From: an uncultured Clostridia bacterium
Lineage (GTDB): Bacteria > Bacillota > Clostridia > Oscillospirales > Ruminococcaceae
Direction: 5' to 3'
DNA: 22,112 nt
Assembly: GCA_946563605.1 (NCBI GenBank)
Contig: CAMNVW010000009.1
Span: 1 to 22,112, forward strand
Below, piece after piece: positions 1 through 6,792 of the stretch; positions within the stretch are counted from its first letter, which is position 1, and every line of letters starts with the position of its first letter. Both the position numbers and the translations under genes were made by a program. The notes below the pieces were generated by a model, which was not told the origin of the DNA, did no database searches, and saw nothing but the letters and a program-made list of their open reading frames with translations.

Positions 1-62
1 AGCTCCTTTCATTTCTTTTTAACTTACGAGATTATATTATAGCATTCTCGGTGGAAAGTCAA
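1..62 (-). promoter_or_regulatory. Promoter and ribosome binding site of a gene beyond the left edge
   Basis: Read on the minus strand, TTGACT (62 to 57) is followed by two overlapping TATAAT-like hexamers (41-36 and 36-31), and an AAAGGAG ribosome binding site lies at 9-3. A minus-strand gene should therefore start a few bases left of position 1. The spacings (15 or 20 bp) are not ideal, so the exact -10 is uncertain. The coding region itself is not visible. Confidence 0.45.
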
Positions 63-123
63 TCATAATTATAGATTTTATAAATTGTTCAATAAAAAAC
101 TTTAAATTTGTTGAAAATATCTA

Positions 124-152
124 TTGAAAACAACAATAATATCAGTTATAAT
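124..152 (+). promoter_or_regulatory. Strong sigma-A type promoter
   Basis: TTGAAA at 124-129 and TATAAT at 147-152 are separated by 17 bp, and A/T-rich sequence lies upstream as a possible UP element. It drives the AT-rich unit that ends at the terminator at 819-848. It is among the best promoter matches in the window although no conventional gene follows it. Confidence 0.65.
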
Positions 153-203
153 AAAATCACAACAAAGGTAATATTAAATATAAAAAAGAAAGGGTGATTC
201 TTC

Positions 204-281
204 ATGAAAATGGAACTTGAACCAGTTATAATCCTTTCTGAGGAATCGAAAGTTTCCTCAGAAACAACCTTCACAAAATAA
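204..281 (+). CDS. Possible 25-residue peptide ORF
   Basis: This is the first ORF behind the promoter at 124-152. It starts with ATG and has a purine-rich AAAGGGTG ribosome binding site at 190-197. The predicted peptide begins MKMELEPVIILSEESK, is acidic and Ser/Thr-rich, and has no signal peptide or membrane segment. An 11-bp perfect inverted repeat (235-264) lies within the coding sequence, so the segment may be selected as RNA structure rather than as protein. I recognise no family. It could be a real micropeptide, a leader peptide or a chance ORF. Confidence 0.25.
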   Translation: MKMELEPVIILSEESKVSSETTFTK

Positions 282-435
282 CAAAATCCATTCATAAGCG
301 ATCGGATAACCTGAAAAGAAATATCAACAGATAATTCAAAAAAATCAGGAGAACAAGGATCGAAAGAAATGAAACAGAAATAAAAATGGAAATGTTATTT
401 TTACAATTTTATATTTAATATGAAGTGAACTTCTG

Positions 436-525
436 ATGGATGTAGTATCAGAAGAAAAAATTGAATATCAAAAAAGCAAAACTCAAAATCTGAAAAATAA
501 AAAAATCAGATTAAAAAATAAATGA
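436..525 (+). CDS. Possible 29-residue lysine-rich ORF
   Basis: ATG to TGA, peptide beginning MDVVSEEKIEYQKSK and ending in a Lys/Asn-rich tail. There is no convincing ribosome binding site: the bases before the ATG form one arm of a hairpin (430-437/447-454) that would bury the start. Its composition is what random AT-rich sequence would give. It is listed because it lies in an apparently transcribed unit with nothing else in it; a gene remnant or chance is more likely. Confidence 0.12.
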   Translation: MDVVSEEKIEYQKSKTQNLKNKKIRLKNK

Positions 526-607
526 TATTACCTTTTCATTGTTAATATAGATTTAAAAGAAGAAACCTAGTTAACATTGATTTCAAAATAACTTGTAAGG
601 TGAGACT

Positions 608-743
608 GATGAAATAGCAGATTACGCGAAGGAAATTCCCCAAAAAAGATAAATACATGAATGAAATGATAGAAAGAAATGTGGTAAGCATGAAAGCATT
701 TCCCAAGAAACCAGACATTCGAGGTTATCTAAAAGAATACTAG
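608..743 (+). pseudogene. Possible frameshifted gene remnant
   Basis: In one frame 608-640 reads DEIADYAKEIP; in another, from about 633, it reads FPKKDKYMNEMIERN and continues through MKAFPKKPDIRGYLKEY to TAG at 741-743. Joining them at the run of C and A bases near 638-647 gives a coherent amphipathic stretch with normal amino-acid balance, unlike the surrounding Lys/Asn-rich translations. An ATG at 657 could alternatively start a 28-codon ORF, with no good ribosome binding site. Function is unknown. Confidence 0.25.
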
Positions 744-818
744 GCAAGAAGAGGGAACTACCAATGAACTAGTCTGATACTTTAAAAAGAAATCCTAATA
801 GTTAATAAGCTTCCGATA

Positions 819-848
819 AGAGCTGTGAGAGATCACAGCTCTTTTTTT
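819..848 (+). terminator. Intrinsic terminator of the AT-rich unit
   Basis: A perfect 10-bp stem (AGAGCTGTGA, 819-828; partner 833-842) with a GAGA loop is followed by seven T residues. This is a textbook rho-independent terminator. Its strength argues that the sequence upstream is, or recently was, transcribed. Confidence 0.85.
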
Positions 849-850
849 AT

Positions 851-877
851 AAAAAAATTGAGTAAGAATTTTTATAT
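851..877 (-). repeat. Half copy of the dispersed hairpin repeat
   Basis: AAAAAAATTGAGTAAGAA and the following T/A-rich bases resemble one end of the repeat seen in full at 16862-16915 and 20677-20730. Only the outer part is present. It directly follows an intrinsic terminator, the same placement as the half copy at 10932-10960. Confidence 0.5.
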
Positions 878-902
878 AAAAAGGAAGTTCACATCCTGTA
901 TG

Positions 903-931
903 TAGAATCGTAAATGGGAATATGCTATAAT
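903..931 (+). promoter_or_regulatory. Extended -10 promoter for yfmF
   Basis: TATAAT at 926-931 is preceded by TGC, giving an extended -10. The -35 position is weak (TAGAAT at 903-908). It lies 50 bases before the yfmF start codon and is the nearest promoter to the yfmF-yfmH-lgt-folD run. Confidence 0.55.
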
Positions 932-981
932 GGACAAAAAGAAATCGCTTTTTGAAGTGAAATAAATTAGGAGATGAATCT

Positions 982-2277
982 ATGAATTATCCGCTTGTAA
1001 GGGAGTGCATCGCGCAGGGCGTGCATTTTTCTTCCATTACAGATAAAAAATTTAAACATAACAGAATGTCGGTCAATTTGATTGTTCGCTTGGAACAAGA
1101 AAAAGTGAGCGACCGTGCGGTGGTTCCGTTTATTCTGCGTCAGGGCAGCAAAAATTGCCCCGATTTTACCGAGCTCAATCGAAAGTTATGCGATTTGTAC
1201 GGCGCATCACTGGATGCAGGCGTCGATAAATTTGGAGAATATCAGCTCATCGAGCTGGGCGTGATCGGTGTGGACAGCCGCTTTGCGCTGGACAACGAGG
1301 ATATGGTCAAGGAATGTGCATCCCTTTTGGCAGAGATTTTGATGGAACCGAATATTACCGATGGTAAATTCGATGCGCAAAATACCGAATTGGAAAAACA
1401 ATACCTCCTTGATACGATTGATGCAGAGATCAACGATAAGAGAAATTATGCGTTGATGCGCTGCAAGACCATCATGTGTGAGCAGGAAGGCTGTGCAATC
1501 AAGAAATATGGTTCCCGCGAAATGGCTCAGAAAATCACGCCGGAATCTGCGGCAAATGCCTACAAAGAGTTGATGAAAACGGCACAGATCGAAATTATGT
1601 TTGAGGGCTGCGGAGATCCAACGCCGGCGAAGGAGATTTTCCGCGAAAAATTCTCCGACCTTGCAAGAGAGTCAATCACGGTGAAAAGCTACTGCGGCAA
1701 AGAACAGCAGGGCGAAGTCAAAGAAATTGTTGAGTACATGGATGTCAAACAGGGCAAGCTGGTTATGGGATTCCGCGTGGAAAATGTGACCGACTACGTC
1801 AAGATGAACGCGGAAAAAATCGCGGTTGCACTCTTTGGTGGGACGGCAAATTCCCTGCTGTTTAAAAATGTCCGTGAAAAAATGAGCCTGTGCTATTACT
1901 GTGCGTCCCGATATGACCGCAATACCGGCATCATGATGGTGGACAGCGGCGTAGAAGCAGAAAATGCACAGAAAGCCAGAGAAGAAATTCTTCGACAGCT
2001 TCAAATGATGAAGAATGGTGAATTTGAAGAAAAAGAGATTGAGGAAACCAAAATGCTCCTCAAAACAGCGCTCAAGGCGACAACCGATTCGCTGGGTGCA
2101 ATGGACAGCTGGTATCTGACACAGATTTTAGGTCAGACTGAGGTTTCTCCAGATATGGAAATCGAGCTGTTTAACAAAGTCACCAAAAAAGATATTGTAG
2201 AGGCGGTCAACTGTATTCAGTTGGACACCGTTTATATGCTGATGCCAAATGAGCAGAGCGAAAAGGAGGGAAGATAA
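982..2277 (+). CDS. yfmF: M16-family protein YfmF (non-catalytic partner of YfmH)
   Basis: A 431-residue M16 (insulinase/pitrilysin) superfamily protein. The region where active M16 proteases carry HxxEH (about residues 50-75, with QGSKNCPDFTELNRK and LYGASLDAG) has no such motif, so it should be proteolytically inactive. It lies directly before an M16 protein that keeps the motif, the usual arrangement of a heterodimeric M16B peptidase. In Bacillus subtilis this pair is linked to 5-aminopentanol modification of elongation factor P; that role here is inferred from family and order. A weak purine-rich ribosome binding site (AGGAGATG) precedes the ATG at 982. Its stop lies one base before the yfmH start, so the two are probably translationally coupled. 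Confidence 0.85.
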   Translation: MNYPLVRECIAQGVHFSSITDKKFKHNRMSVNLIVRLEQEKVSDRAVVPFILRQGSKNCPDFTELNRKLCDLYGASLDAGVDKFGEYQLIELGVIGVDSRFALDNEDMVKECASLLAEILMEPNITDGKFDAQNTELEKQYLLDTIDAEINDKRNYALMRCKTIMCEQEGCAIKKYGSREMAQKITPESAANAYKELMKTAQIEIMFEGCGDPTPAKEIFREKFSDLARESITVKSYCGKEQQGEVKEIVEYMDVKQGKLVMGFRVENVTDYVKMNAEKIAVALFGGTANSLLFKNVREKMSLCYYCASRYDRNTGIMMVDSGVEAENAQKAREEILRQLQMMKNGEFEEKEIEETKMLLKTALKATTDSLGAMDSWYLTQILGQTEVSPDMEIELFNKVTKKDIVEAVNCIQLDTVYMLMPNEQSEKEGR

Positions 2278-2278
2278 C

Positions 2279-3550
2279 ATGAAACAGGAGATTGTGCGCT
2301 ATGAGCGGCTGGGTGAGGAATATGTCCGCGTGGAGCATCCGTCAGGACTGACCATGCTGTTGTATCCGATGAAAGGATTTTCTACATCCTTTGCGATGTT
2401 CTCGACCAAGTACGGCTCGATCGACACCTGCTTTAAAACCGATAAGGATGCAGATTTCCTGCAGGTCCCTGCCGGAATTGCCCATTATCTGGAACACAAG
2501 ATGTTTGAAAGTGAAGATGGGGACGCTTTTGAACGATATGCCCGCACCGGTGCGTCAGCAAACGCATTTACGAGCTTTGATAAAACCTGTTATCTGTTTG
2601 CGTGCTCCGATCATTTCCAGGATTCGATGGAAATTTTGCTGGATTTTGTCACCGACCCTTATTTCACCAAGGAAACTGTGGAGAAGGAACAGGGAATTAT
2701 TGCCCAGGAAATAGGTATGTATGACGACGACCCGGGATGGCGCGTGATGTTTAACCTGCTGGAAAGTATGTACCAGAACAACACTGTCAAGGTCGATATT
2801 GCCGGCACAGTGGAATCCATCGCGCAGATTGACGCTCCGCTGCTGTATCGCTGCTACAACACTTTCTATAACCTCCATAATATGGTGCTGACCGTGGCAG
2901 GCAATTTTGAAGTGCAGCAGGTTTTGGATGCAGCGGATAAAATTCTGAAAAAAGCAGAGCCGGTTCAAATTGAGCGCAAGGTGGAAGAGGAACCGGCTGC
3001 GGTTGTCAGAAAGCGTTTTGTACAGAATCTTCCGGTGGCGGTGCCGATGTTCTATATCGGCTTCAAGAGCCCGAACGCCGGCGAAAAACAGAATATGCTC
3101 AATATGACCATGGACGAAATGCTCATTGATATCGTCACCGGCGAAACGACCGAACTGTACCGTTCGCTTTATAACGACGGGCTGATCAACGACGGTTTAG
3201 CAGGAGAAACCATGGCAGGCAGAGATTATCTGTGCTCGATGATTTCGGGAGAATCGAAGGATCCTGACGCGGTATATGAAAGGGTATGTCAGGCGTTTGA
3301 ACAGGTAAAGGCAAATGGCATTGAGGATGAAATTTTTGCGCGTGTCAAAAAGGCAACCTACGGCAGATATTTGGGACTGTTCAGCAAACCGGAATCGGTC
3401 GCAAGCGCGATGACAAATTGCCATTTTGCAGGAATAGATGTGTATGACCTGGTGGAATTGGTCGCAAACTGCACCAAAGAACAGTTGGAACAGCGTTTGA
3501 GGGAGGATTTTTCTTCTGAAAACAGCACCCTGTCTATCGTGATGGCATAA
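2279..3550 (+). CDS. yfmH: M16-family zinc metallopeptidase YfmH
   Basis: A 423-residue M16 peptidase. The inverted zinc motif HYLEH is at residues 69-73 (HxxEH: two His ligands and the catalytic Glu), and the second zinc-binding Glu lies in the IIAQEIGMYDDDP segment near residue 145. The two-domain length fits the M16B subfamily. I chose the ATG at 2279 because an AAAGGAGG ribosome binding site sits just upstream, inside the end of yfmF, and because ten extra codons from the in-frame start at 2249 would lie within yfmF. It probably forms the catalytic half of a heterodimer with YfmF. The family is associated with EF-P 5-aminopentanol modification, but the substrate cannot be read from sequence. 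Confidence 0.88.
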   Translation: MKQEIVRYERLGEEYVRVEHPSGLTMLLYPMKGFSTSFAMFSTKYGSIDTCFKTDKDADFLQVPAGIAHYLEHKMFESEDGDAFERYARTGASANAFTSFDKTCYLFACSDHFQDSMEILLDFVTDPYFTKETVEKEQGIIAQEIGMYDDDPGWRVMFNLLESMYQNNTVKVDIAGTVESIAQIDAPLLYRCYNTFYNLHNMVLTVAGNFEVQQVLDAADKILKKAEPVQIERKVEEEPAAVVRKRFVQNLPVAVPMFYIGFKSPNAGEKQNMLNMTMDEMLIDIVTGETTELYRSLYNDGLINDGLAGETMAGRDYLCSMISGESKDPDAVYERVCQAFEQVKANGIEDEIFARVKKATYGRYLGLFSKPESVASAMTNCHFAGIDVYDLVELVANCTKEQLEQRLREDFSSENSTLSIVMA

Positions 3551-3571
3551 AACAAAAGGAGCATAACGGTC

Positions 3572-4678
3572 ATGGAACAGATAGCAACGCAAGTTTCTTT
3601 TCCCGGGATGGGATTGGAATTTCATGTAAACAGAGTAGCATTTCAACTGGGAAATATTCCGGTGTATTGGTACGGCATTTTGATTGCCCTTGGATTTATT
3701 CTGGCAATTTTATATGTTAATCGTCGAGCAAAGGAGTTTGGTGTTGACGCGGACAGAATGCTTGACGTTATTATCGGCGGTGCAATCGGCGGCGTGATTG
3801 GCGCAAGAGCCTATTATGTATTGTTCCGCTGGGAATATTACGGTCAGAATCTCGACCAGATTTTGAATACCAGAAGTGGCGGAATGGCGATCTACGGCGG
3901 CATCATCGGCGGTCTTTTGTGCGGAATTTTGATGTGTAAGCTCCGCAAGGTAAAGGCTTTTCCGGCGGTAGATCTTGCGGCGGGCGGATTTTTGATCGGA
4001 CAGGCAATCGGTCGTTGGGGCAATTTTGTCAATATAGAGGCGTTTGGTTCCAACACAAGTCTGCCGTGGGGAATGTCCTCGGAAAGCATCACCTCTTACC
4101 TGAGCGCACATGAAGCGGAACTGGAAGCACTTGGCATGAGCATTGACCCGAATATGCCGGTACATCCGACCTTTTTGTATGAATCGCTTTGGTGCCTGTT
4201 AGGCTTTGCAGTGATTGCATGGTACACCAAGCGGCGTAAATTTGACGGCGAGTTGATTTTGCTGTACCTGATCTGGTACGGTGCAGGAAGAACCGTCATT
4301 GAAGGGTTCCGCACCGACAGCCTGATGATTCCAAACACCTCACTGAGAGTTTCTCAGGTGCTGGCGGCAACAATTGTTATCGTCGGCGTGATTTTGTGGG
4401 TCTATAAAAGAGCAAAAGTCAAAAAAAAAGGCGTTCATCTTTTCGTGGACAGCGAAGAAGGTCAAATGATTTTGGCAGGAAACTTTTATCCAAAGAAAAA
4501 AGCTGCTAAAACACAAGCAGATTCGGCGGAAATGCCTTCCGAAAAAACAGATTCTGAAAAAGCAGTACCTTCAGCAGAATCGGAACCTCAAACAAACGAA
4601 CAGGAAAATTTCCCGGGAAATGAAGCGGCTGAACAGCAGGAAACAGAAGTTTCAGAGGATGTTTCCTCTGAGGAATAA
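3572..4678 (+). CDS. lgt: Prolipoprotein diacylglyceryl transferase with an acidic C-terminal tail
   Basis: Lgt transfers diacylglycerol from phosphatidylglycerol to the lipobox cysteine of prolipoproteins in the cytoplasmic membrane, the first step of lipoprotein maturation. The N-terminal YWYGILIALGF helix (about 32-42), GGMAIYGGIIGG (103-114) and the family signature GRWGNFVNIEAFG (147-159) are all present, with several hydrophobic helices up to about residue 278. Family members usually stop near 260-290 residues. This one has 368, the last 60 or so being a Glu/Ser/Ala-rich, predicted disordered tail. A ribosome binding site AAAGGAG lies 11 bases before ATG 3572. The perfect palindrome ATTTCCCGGGAAAT (4608-4621) falls within the tail-coding part. 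The enzyme call is secure; the tail's role is unknown. Confidence 0.95.
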   Translation: MEQIATQVSFPGMGLEFHVNRVAFQLGNIPVYWYGILIALGFILAILYVNRRAKEFGVDADRMLDVIIGGAIGGVIGARAYYVLFRWEYYGQNLDQILNTRSGGMAIYGGIIGGLLCGILMCKLRKVKAFPAVDLAAGGFLIGQAIGRWGNFVNIEAFGSNTSLPWGMSSESITSYLSAHEAELEALGMSIDPNMPVHPTFLYESLWCLLGFAVIAWYTKRRKFDGELILLYLIWYGAGRTVIEGFRTDSLMIPNTSLRVSQVLAATIVIVGVILWVYKRAKVKKKGVHLFVDSEEGQMILAGNFYPKKKAAKTQADSAEMPSEKTDSEKAVPSAESEPQTNEQENFPGNEAAEQQETEVSEDVSSEE

Positions 4679-4719
4679 AGAAAATAAACAGGTGTATTTT
4701 GCATGAAGGAGGAATCGGA

Positions 4720-5571
4720 ATGGCGACAATCATGGACGGCAAAGCCCTTTCACAAAAACTCAAACAGCAGATGAAGCTTCGTGTCGAGGAGATGAAACAG
4801 GCAGGTATTATGCCAAAACTTGTGGTTGTTTTGGTGGGAAATGACCCAGCATCCCACGTCTATGTGCGCAACAAGCACAAAGCCTGCAATGAAGTCGGCA
4901 TCCTTTCCGAGGTCATCGAGCTGCCGGAGGAAACCAGCCAGCAGACGCTTTTGGAGATTATCGGCAAGCTCAATCAGGACAGCACCGTGGATGGAATTCT
5001 GGTGCAGCTGCCGCTTCCAAAGCAAATCAACGAAAAGACGGTTCTGCGCGCGATTTTACCCGAAAAGGATGTGGATGGATTCCATCCGGTCAATGTGGGC
5101 TTAATGAGCATTGGCGACGAGGGCTTTGCGCCTGCGACGCCGAGCGGCATTATTGCAATGCTTCACGAGTACCATATTCCGATTGCAGGAAAAAACTGCG
5201 TGATCATTGGACGCAGCAACATTGTCGGAAAACCGATGGCAGCGCTGATGCTCCGGCATGACGCGACGGTAACAAGCTGTCACTCCAAAACAAAGGATCT
5301 GGCACAGCATACCAGACAGGCGGATATTGTGATCGTCGCGGCAGGCAGACGCAATGTTCTGACAGCGGATATGGTCAAGGAAGGCGCGGTGGTGATTGAC
5401 GTCGGCATGAACCGCAATGACGAAGGAAAGCTGTGCGGAGATGTGGATTTTGCGGCGGTGAAGGAAAAAGCGTCGTATATCACACCGGTTCCAGGAGGTG
5501 TTGGTCCGATGACCATTACCGAGCTGCTCGAAAATACCATTCTGGCAGCACAAAGGCATCATCGGGCTTAA
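4720..5571 (+). CDS. folD: Bifunctional methylenetetrahydrofolate dehydrogenase/cyclohydrolase
   Basis: FolD interconverts 5,10-methylene-THF, 5,10-methenyl-THF and 10-formyl-THF, supplying one-carbon units for purines and formyl-Met. The 283-residue length from ATG 4720 is standard. Seen are YVRNKHKAC (48-56, with catalytic Lys54), DGILVQLPLP (91-100), KDVDGFHP (116-123), the NADP-binding GRSNIVGKP (164-172) and PVPGGVGPMT (256-265). An in-frame TTG at 4699 was rejected because the GAAGGAGG ribosome binding site (4705-4712) lies after it and before ATG 4720. It follows lgt by 41 bases and probably shares its transcript; a hairpin at 5585-5616 ends the run. Confidence 0.96.
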   Translation: MATIMDGKALSQKLKQQMKLRVEEMKQAGIMPKLVVVLVGNDPASHVYVRNKHKACNEVGILSEVIELPEETSQQTLLEIIGKLNQDSTVDGILVQLPLPKQINEKTVLRAILPEKDVDGFHPVNVGLMSIGDEGFAPATPSGIIAMLHEYHIPIAGKNCVIIGRSNIVGKPMAALMLRHDATVTSCHSKTKDLAQHTRQADIVIVAAGRRNVLTADMVKEGAVVIDVGMNRNDEGKLCGDVDFAAVKEKASYITPVPGGVGPMTITELLENTILAAQRHHRA

Positions 5572-5584
5572 AAAGGAGTTCTAA

Positions 5585-5620
5585 AAAGGGCGGCAGGTGA
5601 AACTTTGCCGTCCTTTGTGC
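5585..5620 (+). terminator. Probable terminator after folD
   Basis: AAAGGGCGGCA (5585-5595) pairs with TGCCGTCCTTT (5606-5616) around a 10-nt loop, with one G-T wobble. The downstream T-tract is interrupted (TTTGTGCTTT), so termination may be only moderately efficient. Confidence 0.6.
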
Positions 5621-5683
5621 TTTATGGGGAGAAACAGGCTCAAAAAAGAGCGGATTTTCGGCATAAAAAGGACGTTTTCCTGC

Positions 5684-5712
5684 TTGACAAGCAACAAATG
5701 ATATGGTAGGAT
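5684..5712 (+). promoter_or_regulatory. Promoter of the rplU-prp-rpmA operon
   Basis: A perfect -35 hexamer TTGACA (5684-5689) and TAGGAT (5707-5712) are separated by 17 bp. The start would lie near 5719, giving a leader of about 90 nt before rplU. Confidence 0.8.
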
Positions 5713-5718
5713 AAATTG

Positions 5719-5790
5719 TACCGCATGTAACGGGCTTATCAAGTGTGCGCTGAAGAGAGCACCGCCTGACGAAAACAGCGAGTTTAAACA
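5719..5790 (+). promoter_or_regulatory. Candidate L21 leader RNA
   Basis: The roughly 90-nt untranslated stretch between the promoter and rplU is GC-rich and unrelated to its neighbours. Firmicutes often carry a structured L21 leader at exactly this place, thought to mediate autoregulation by a ribosomal protein. I assign it by position and length; I could not confirm the published secondary structure by eye. Confidence 0.4.
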
Positions 5791-5807
5791 GAAAGAGGAA
5801 TTTTATT

Positions 5808-6116
5808 ATGTACGCAATCATCAAAACCGGCGGCAAACAGTATCGCGTATCTGTAGGCGATGTAGTTTATGTTGAGAAACTCAATGCACAGGAAGAAGAA
5901 AACGTTGAATTTGACGTAATCGCTCTTGGCAAAGAGGATGGTATGGTAGTAGGCACCCCAGTTGTAGAGGGCGCTAAAGTTGCCGGCAAAGTTCTCAAAA
6001 ACGGCAAAAGCAAGAAGATCACTGTATTTACTTACAGATCCAAAAAAGACAGCAAACGCAAAATGGGTCACAGACAGCCATATACAAAGGTTGAAATCAC
6101 TGCTATCAACGCATAA
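5808..6116 (+). CDS. rplU: 50S ribosomal protein L21
   Basis: A 102-residue bL21, the full family length. It starts MYAIIKTGGKQYRV and ends with the conserved RKMGHRQPYTKVEI segment, and the basic loop KSKKITVFTYRSKKDSKRK contacts 23S rRNA. An AAAGAGGAA ribosome binding site precedes ATG 5808. It is the first gene of the classical L21-Prp-L27 operon; its TAA shares one base with the prp ATG (TAATG). Codon use is biased as expected of a highly expressed gene. Confidence 0.98.
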   Translation: MYAIIKTGGKQYRVSVGDVVYVEKLNAQEEENVEFDVIALGKEDGMVVGTPVVEGAKVAGKVLKNGKSKKITVFTYRSKKDSKRKMGHRQPYTKVEITAINA

Positions 6117-6445
6117 TGATCCATGCACGATTTTTTAAGGCTGAAGAAAAACTGATGGGATTTTCCATCAGCGGCCACGCAGGATATGACGACTATGGTC
6201 ATGATATTGTCTGCGCTTCAGTATCCTCGGCAGTACAAATGACTGCAAACGGCATTACAGAGATCCTAAAACTTGGGGCAGATGTAACCGTAGAGGAAAA
6301 TTTAATAAGAATGATGCTCTCAAAAAAGGACGCACAAAAGGGACAGGCGTTTATGCAGGCGCTGCTGCTCCATCTAAAACTTTTGGCGGAAGATTATGAG
6401 GGTACGATCCAGGTAAATATTTCGGAGGTGTACAACAATGCTTAG
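6116..6445 (+). CDS. prp: Ribosomal-processing cysteine protease Prp
   Basis: Prp removes the N-terminal extension of ribosomal protein L27 in Firmicutes and relatives. The 109-residue protein carries the family hallmark SGHAGYDDYGHDIVCAS at about residues 19-35; His21 and Cys33 match the catalytic pair. The start overlaps the rplU stop by one base and the last codons overlap the rpmA start by eight bases, so the three genes are tightly coupled. The substrate is visible next door: L27 begins with an extension ending MQFF followed by A. Confidence 0.95.
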   Translation: MIHARFFKAEEKLMGFSISGHAGYDDYGHDIVCASVSSAVQMTANGITEILKLGADVTVEENLIRMMLSKKDAQKGQAFMQALLLHLKLLAEDYEGTIQVNISEVYNNA

Positions 6446-6719
6446 ACTTAGCATGCAATTCTTTGCTCATAAAAAAGGTGTTGGTTCCACAAAGAACGGC
6501 CGTGACTCTGAATCCAAACGTCTCGGCGCAAAACGTGCAGACGGTCAGTTCGTACTGGCTGGCAACATTCTGTACCGTCAGAGAGGAACCCATATTCATC
6601 CAGGAGAGAACGTAGGCATCGGCAGCGATGATACTCTGTTTGCTCTGACCGACGGTAAAGTTAAATTTGAGCGTATGGGCCGTGACCGCAAGAAAGTAAG
6701 CGTTATTCCGGTTCAGTAA
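6438..6719 (+). CDS. rpmA: 50S ribosomal protein L27 with a Prp-cleavable N-terminal extension
   Basis: A 93-residue bL27. The mature part starts AHKKGVGSTKNGRDSES, the flexible N-terminus that reaches the peptidyl-transferase centre. It is preceded by the nine-residue extension MLRLSMQFF typical of Firmicutes; Prp is known to cut between the Phe pair and the next residue, here after Phe9. The GGAGGTG ribosome binding site (6424-6430) lies inside prp. A strong terminator follows 17 bases after the stop. Codon use is that of a highly expressed gene. Confidence 0.98.
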   Translation: MLRLSMQFFAHKKGVGSTKNGRDSESKRLGAKRADGQFVLAGNILYRQRGTHIHPGENVGIGSDDTLFALTDGKVKFERMGRDRKKVSVIPVQ

Positions 6720-6736
6720 TTTTTAAAACACAGTAA

Positions 6737-6769
6737 AAATCCCGAGATTTGTGTCTCGGGATTTTTTTG
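6737..6769 (+). terminator. Terminator of the rplU-prp-rpmA operon
   Basis: AAATCCCGAGA (6737-6747) pairs perfectly with TCTCGGGATTT (6754-6764) around a 6-nt loop and runs into seven T residues. Confidence 0.9.
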
Positions 6770-6792
6770 AGTTTCAGGAAAGGTTACGTGTG

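Larger units (their letters stand above)
153..848 (+). other. AT-rich transcription unit of unknown nature
   Basis: About 700 bases run from a near-consensus promoter to a clear intrinsic terminator without any ORF above 30 codons. The base composition is visibly much more A/T-rich than the flanking genes. Two perfect inverted repeats lie inside: arms 235-245/254-264 (11 bp, 8-nt loop) and arms 430-437/447-454 (8 bp, 9-nt loop). Three small ORFs are listed separately. Near 630-645 two reading frames can be joined by one frameshift into a plausible stretch of about 40 residues, which favours a decayed gene for the 3' half. The alternatives are a structured non-coding RNA or a micropeptide unit. 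I recognise no RNA or protein family. Confidence 0.4.

Noticed and set aside
605..640. CTGATGA at 606-612 as a hammerhead ribozyme core
   Set aside because: No complementary stem II follows it and no GAAA stands at the right place.
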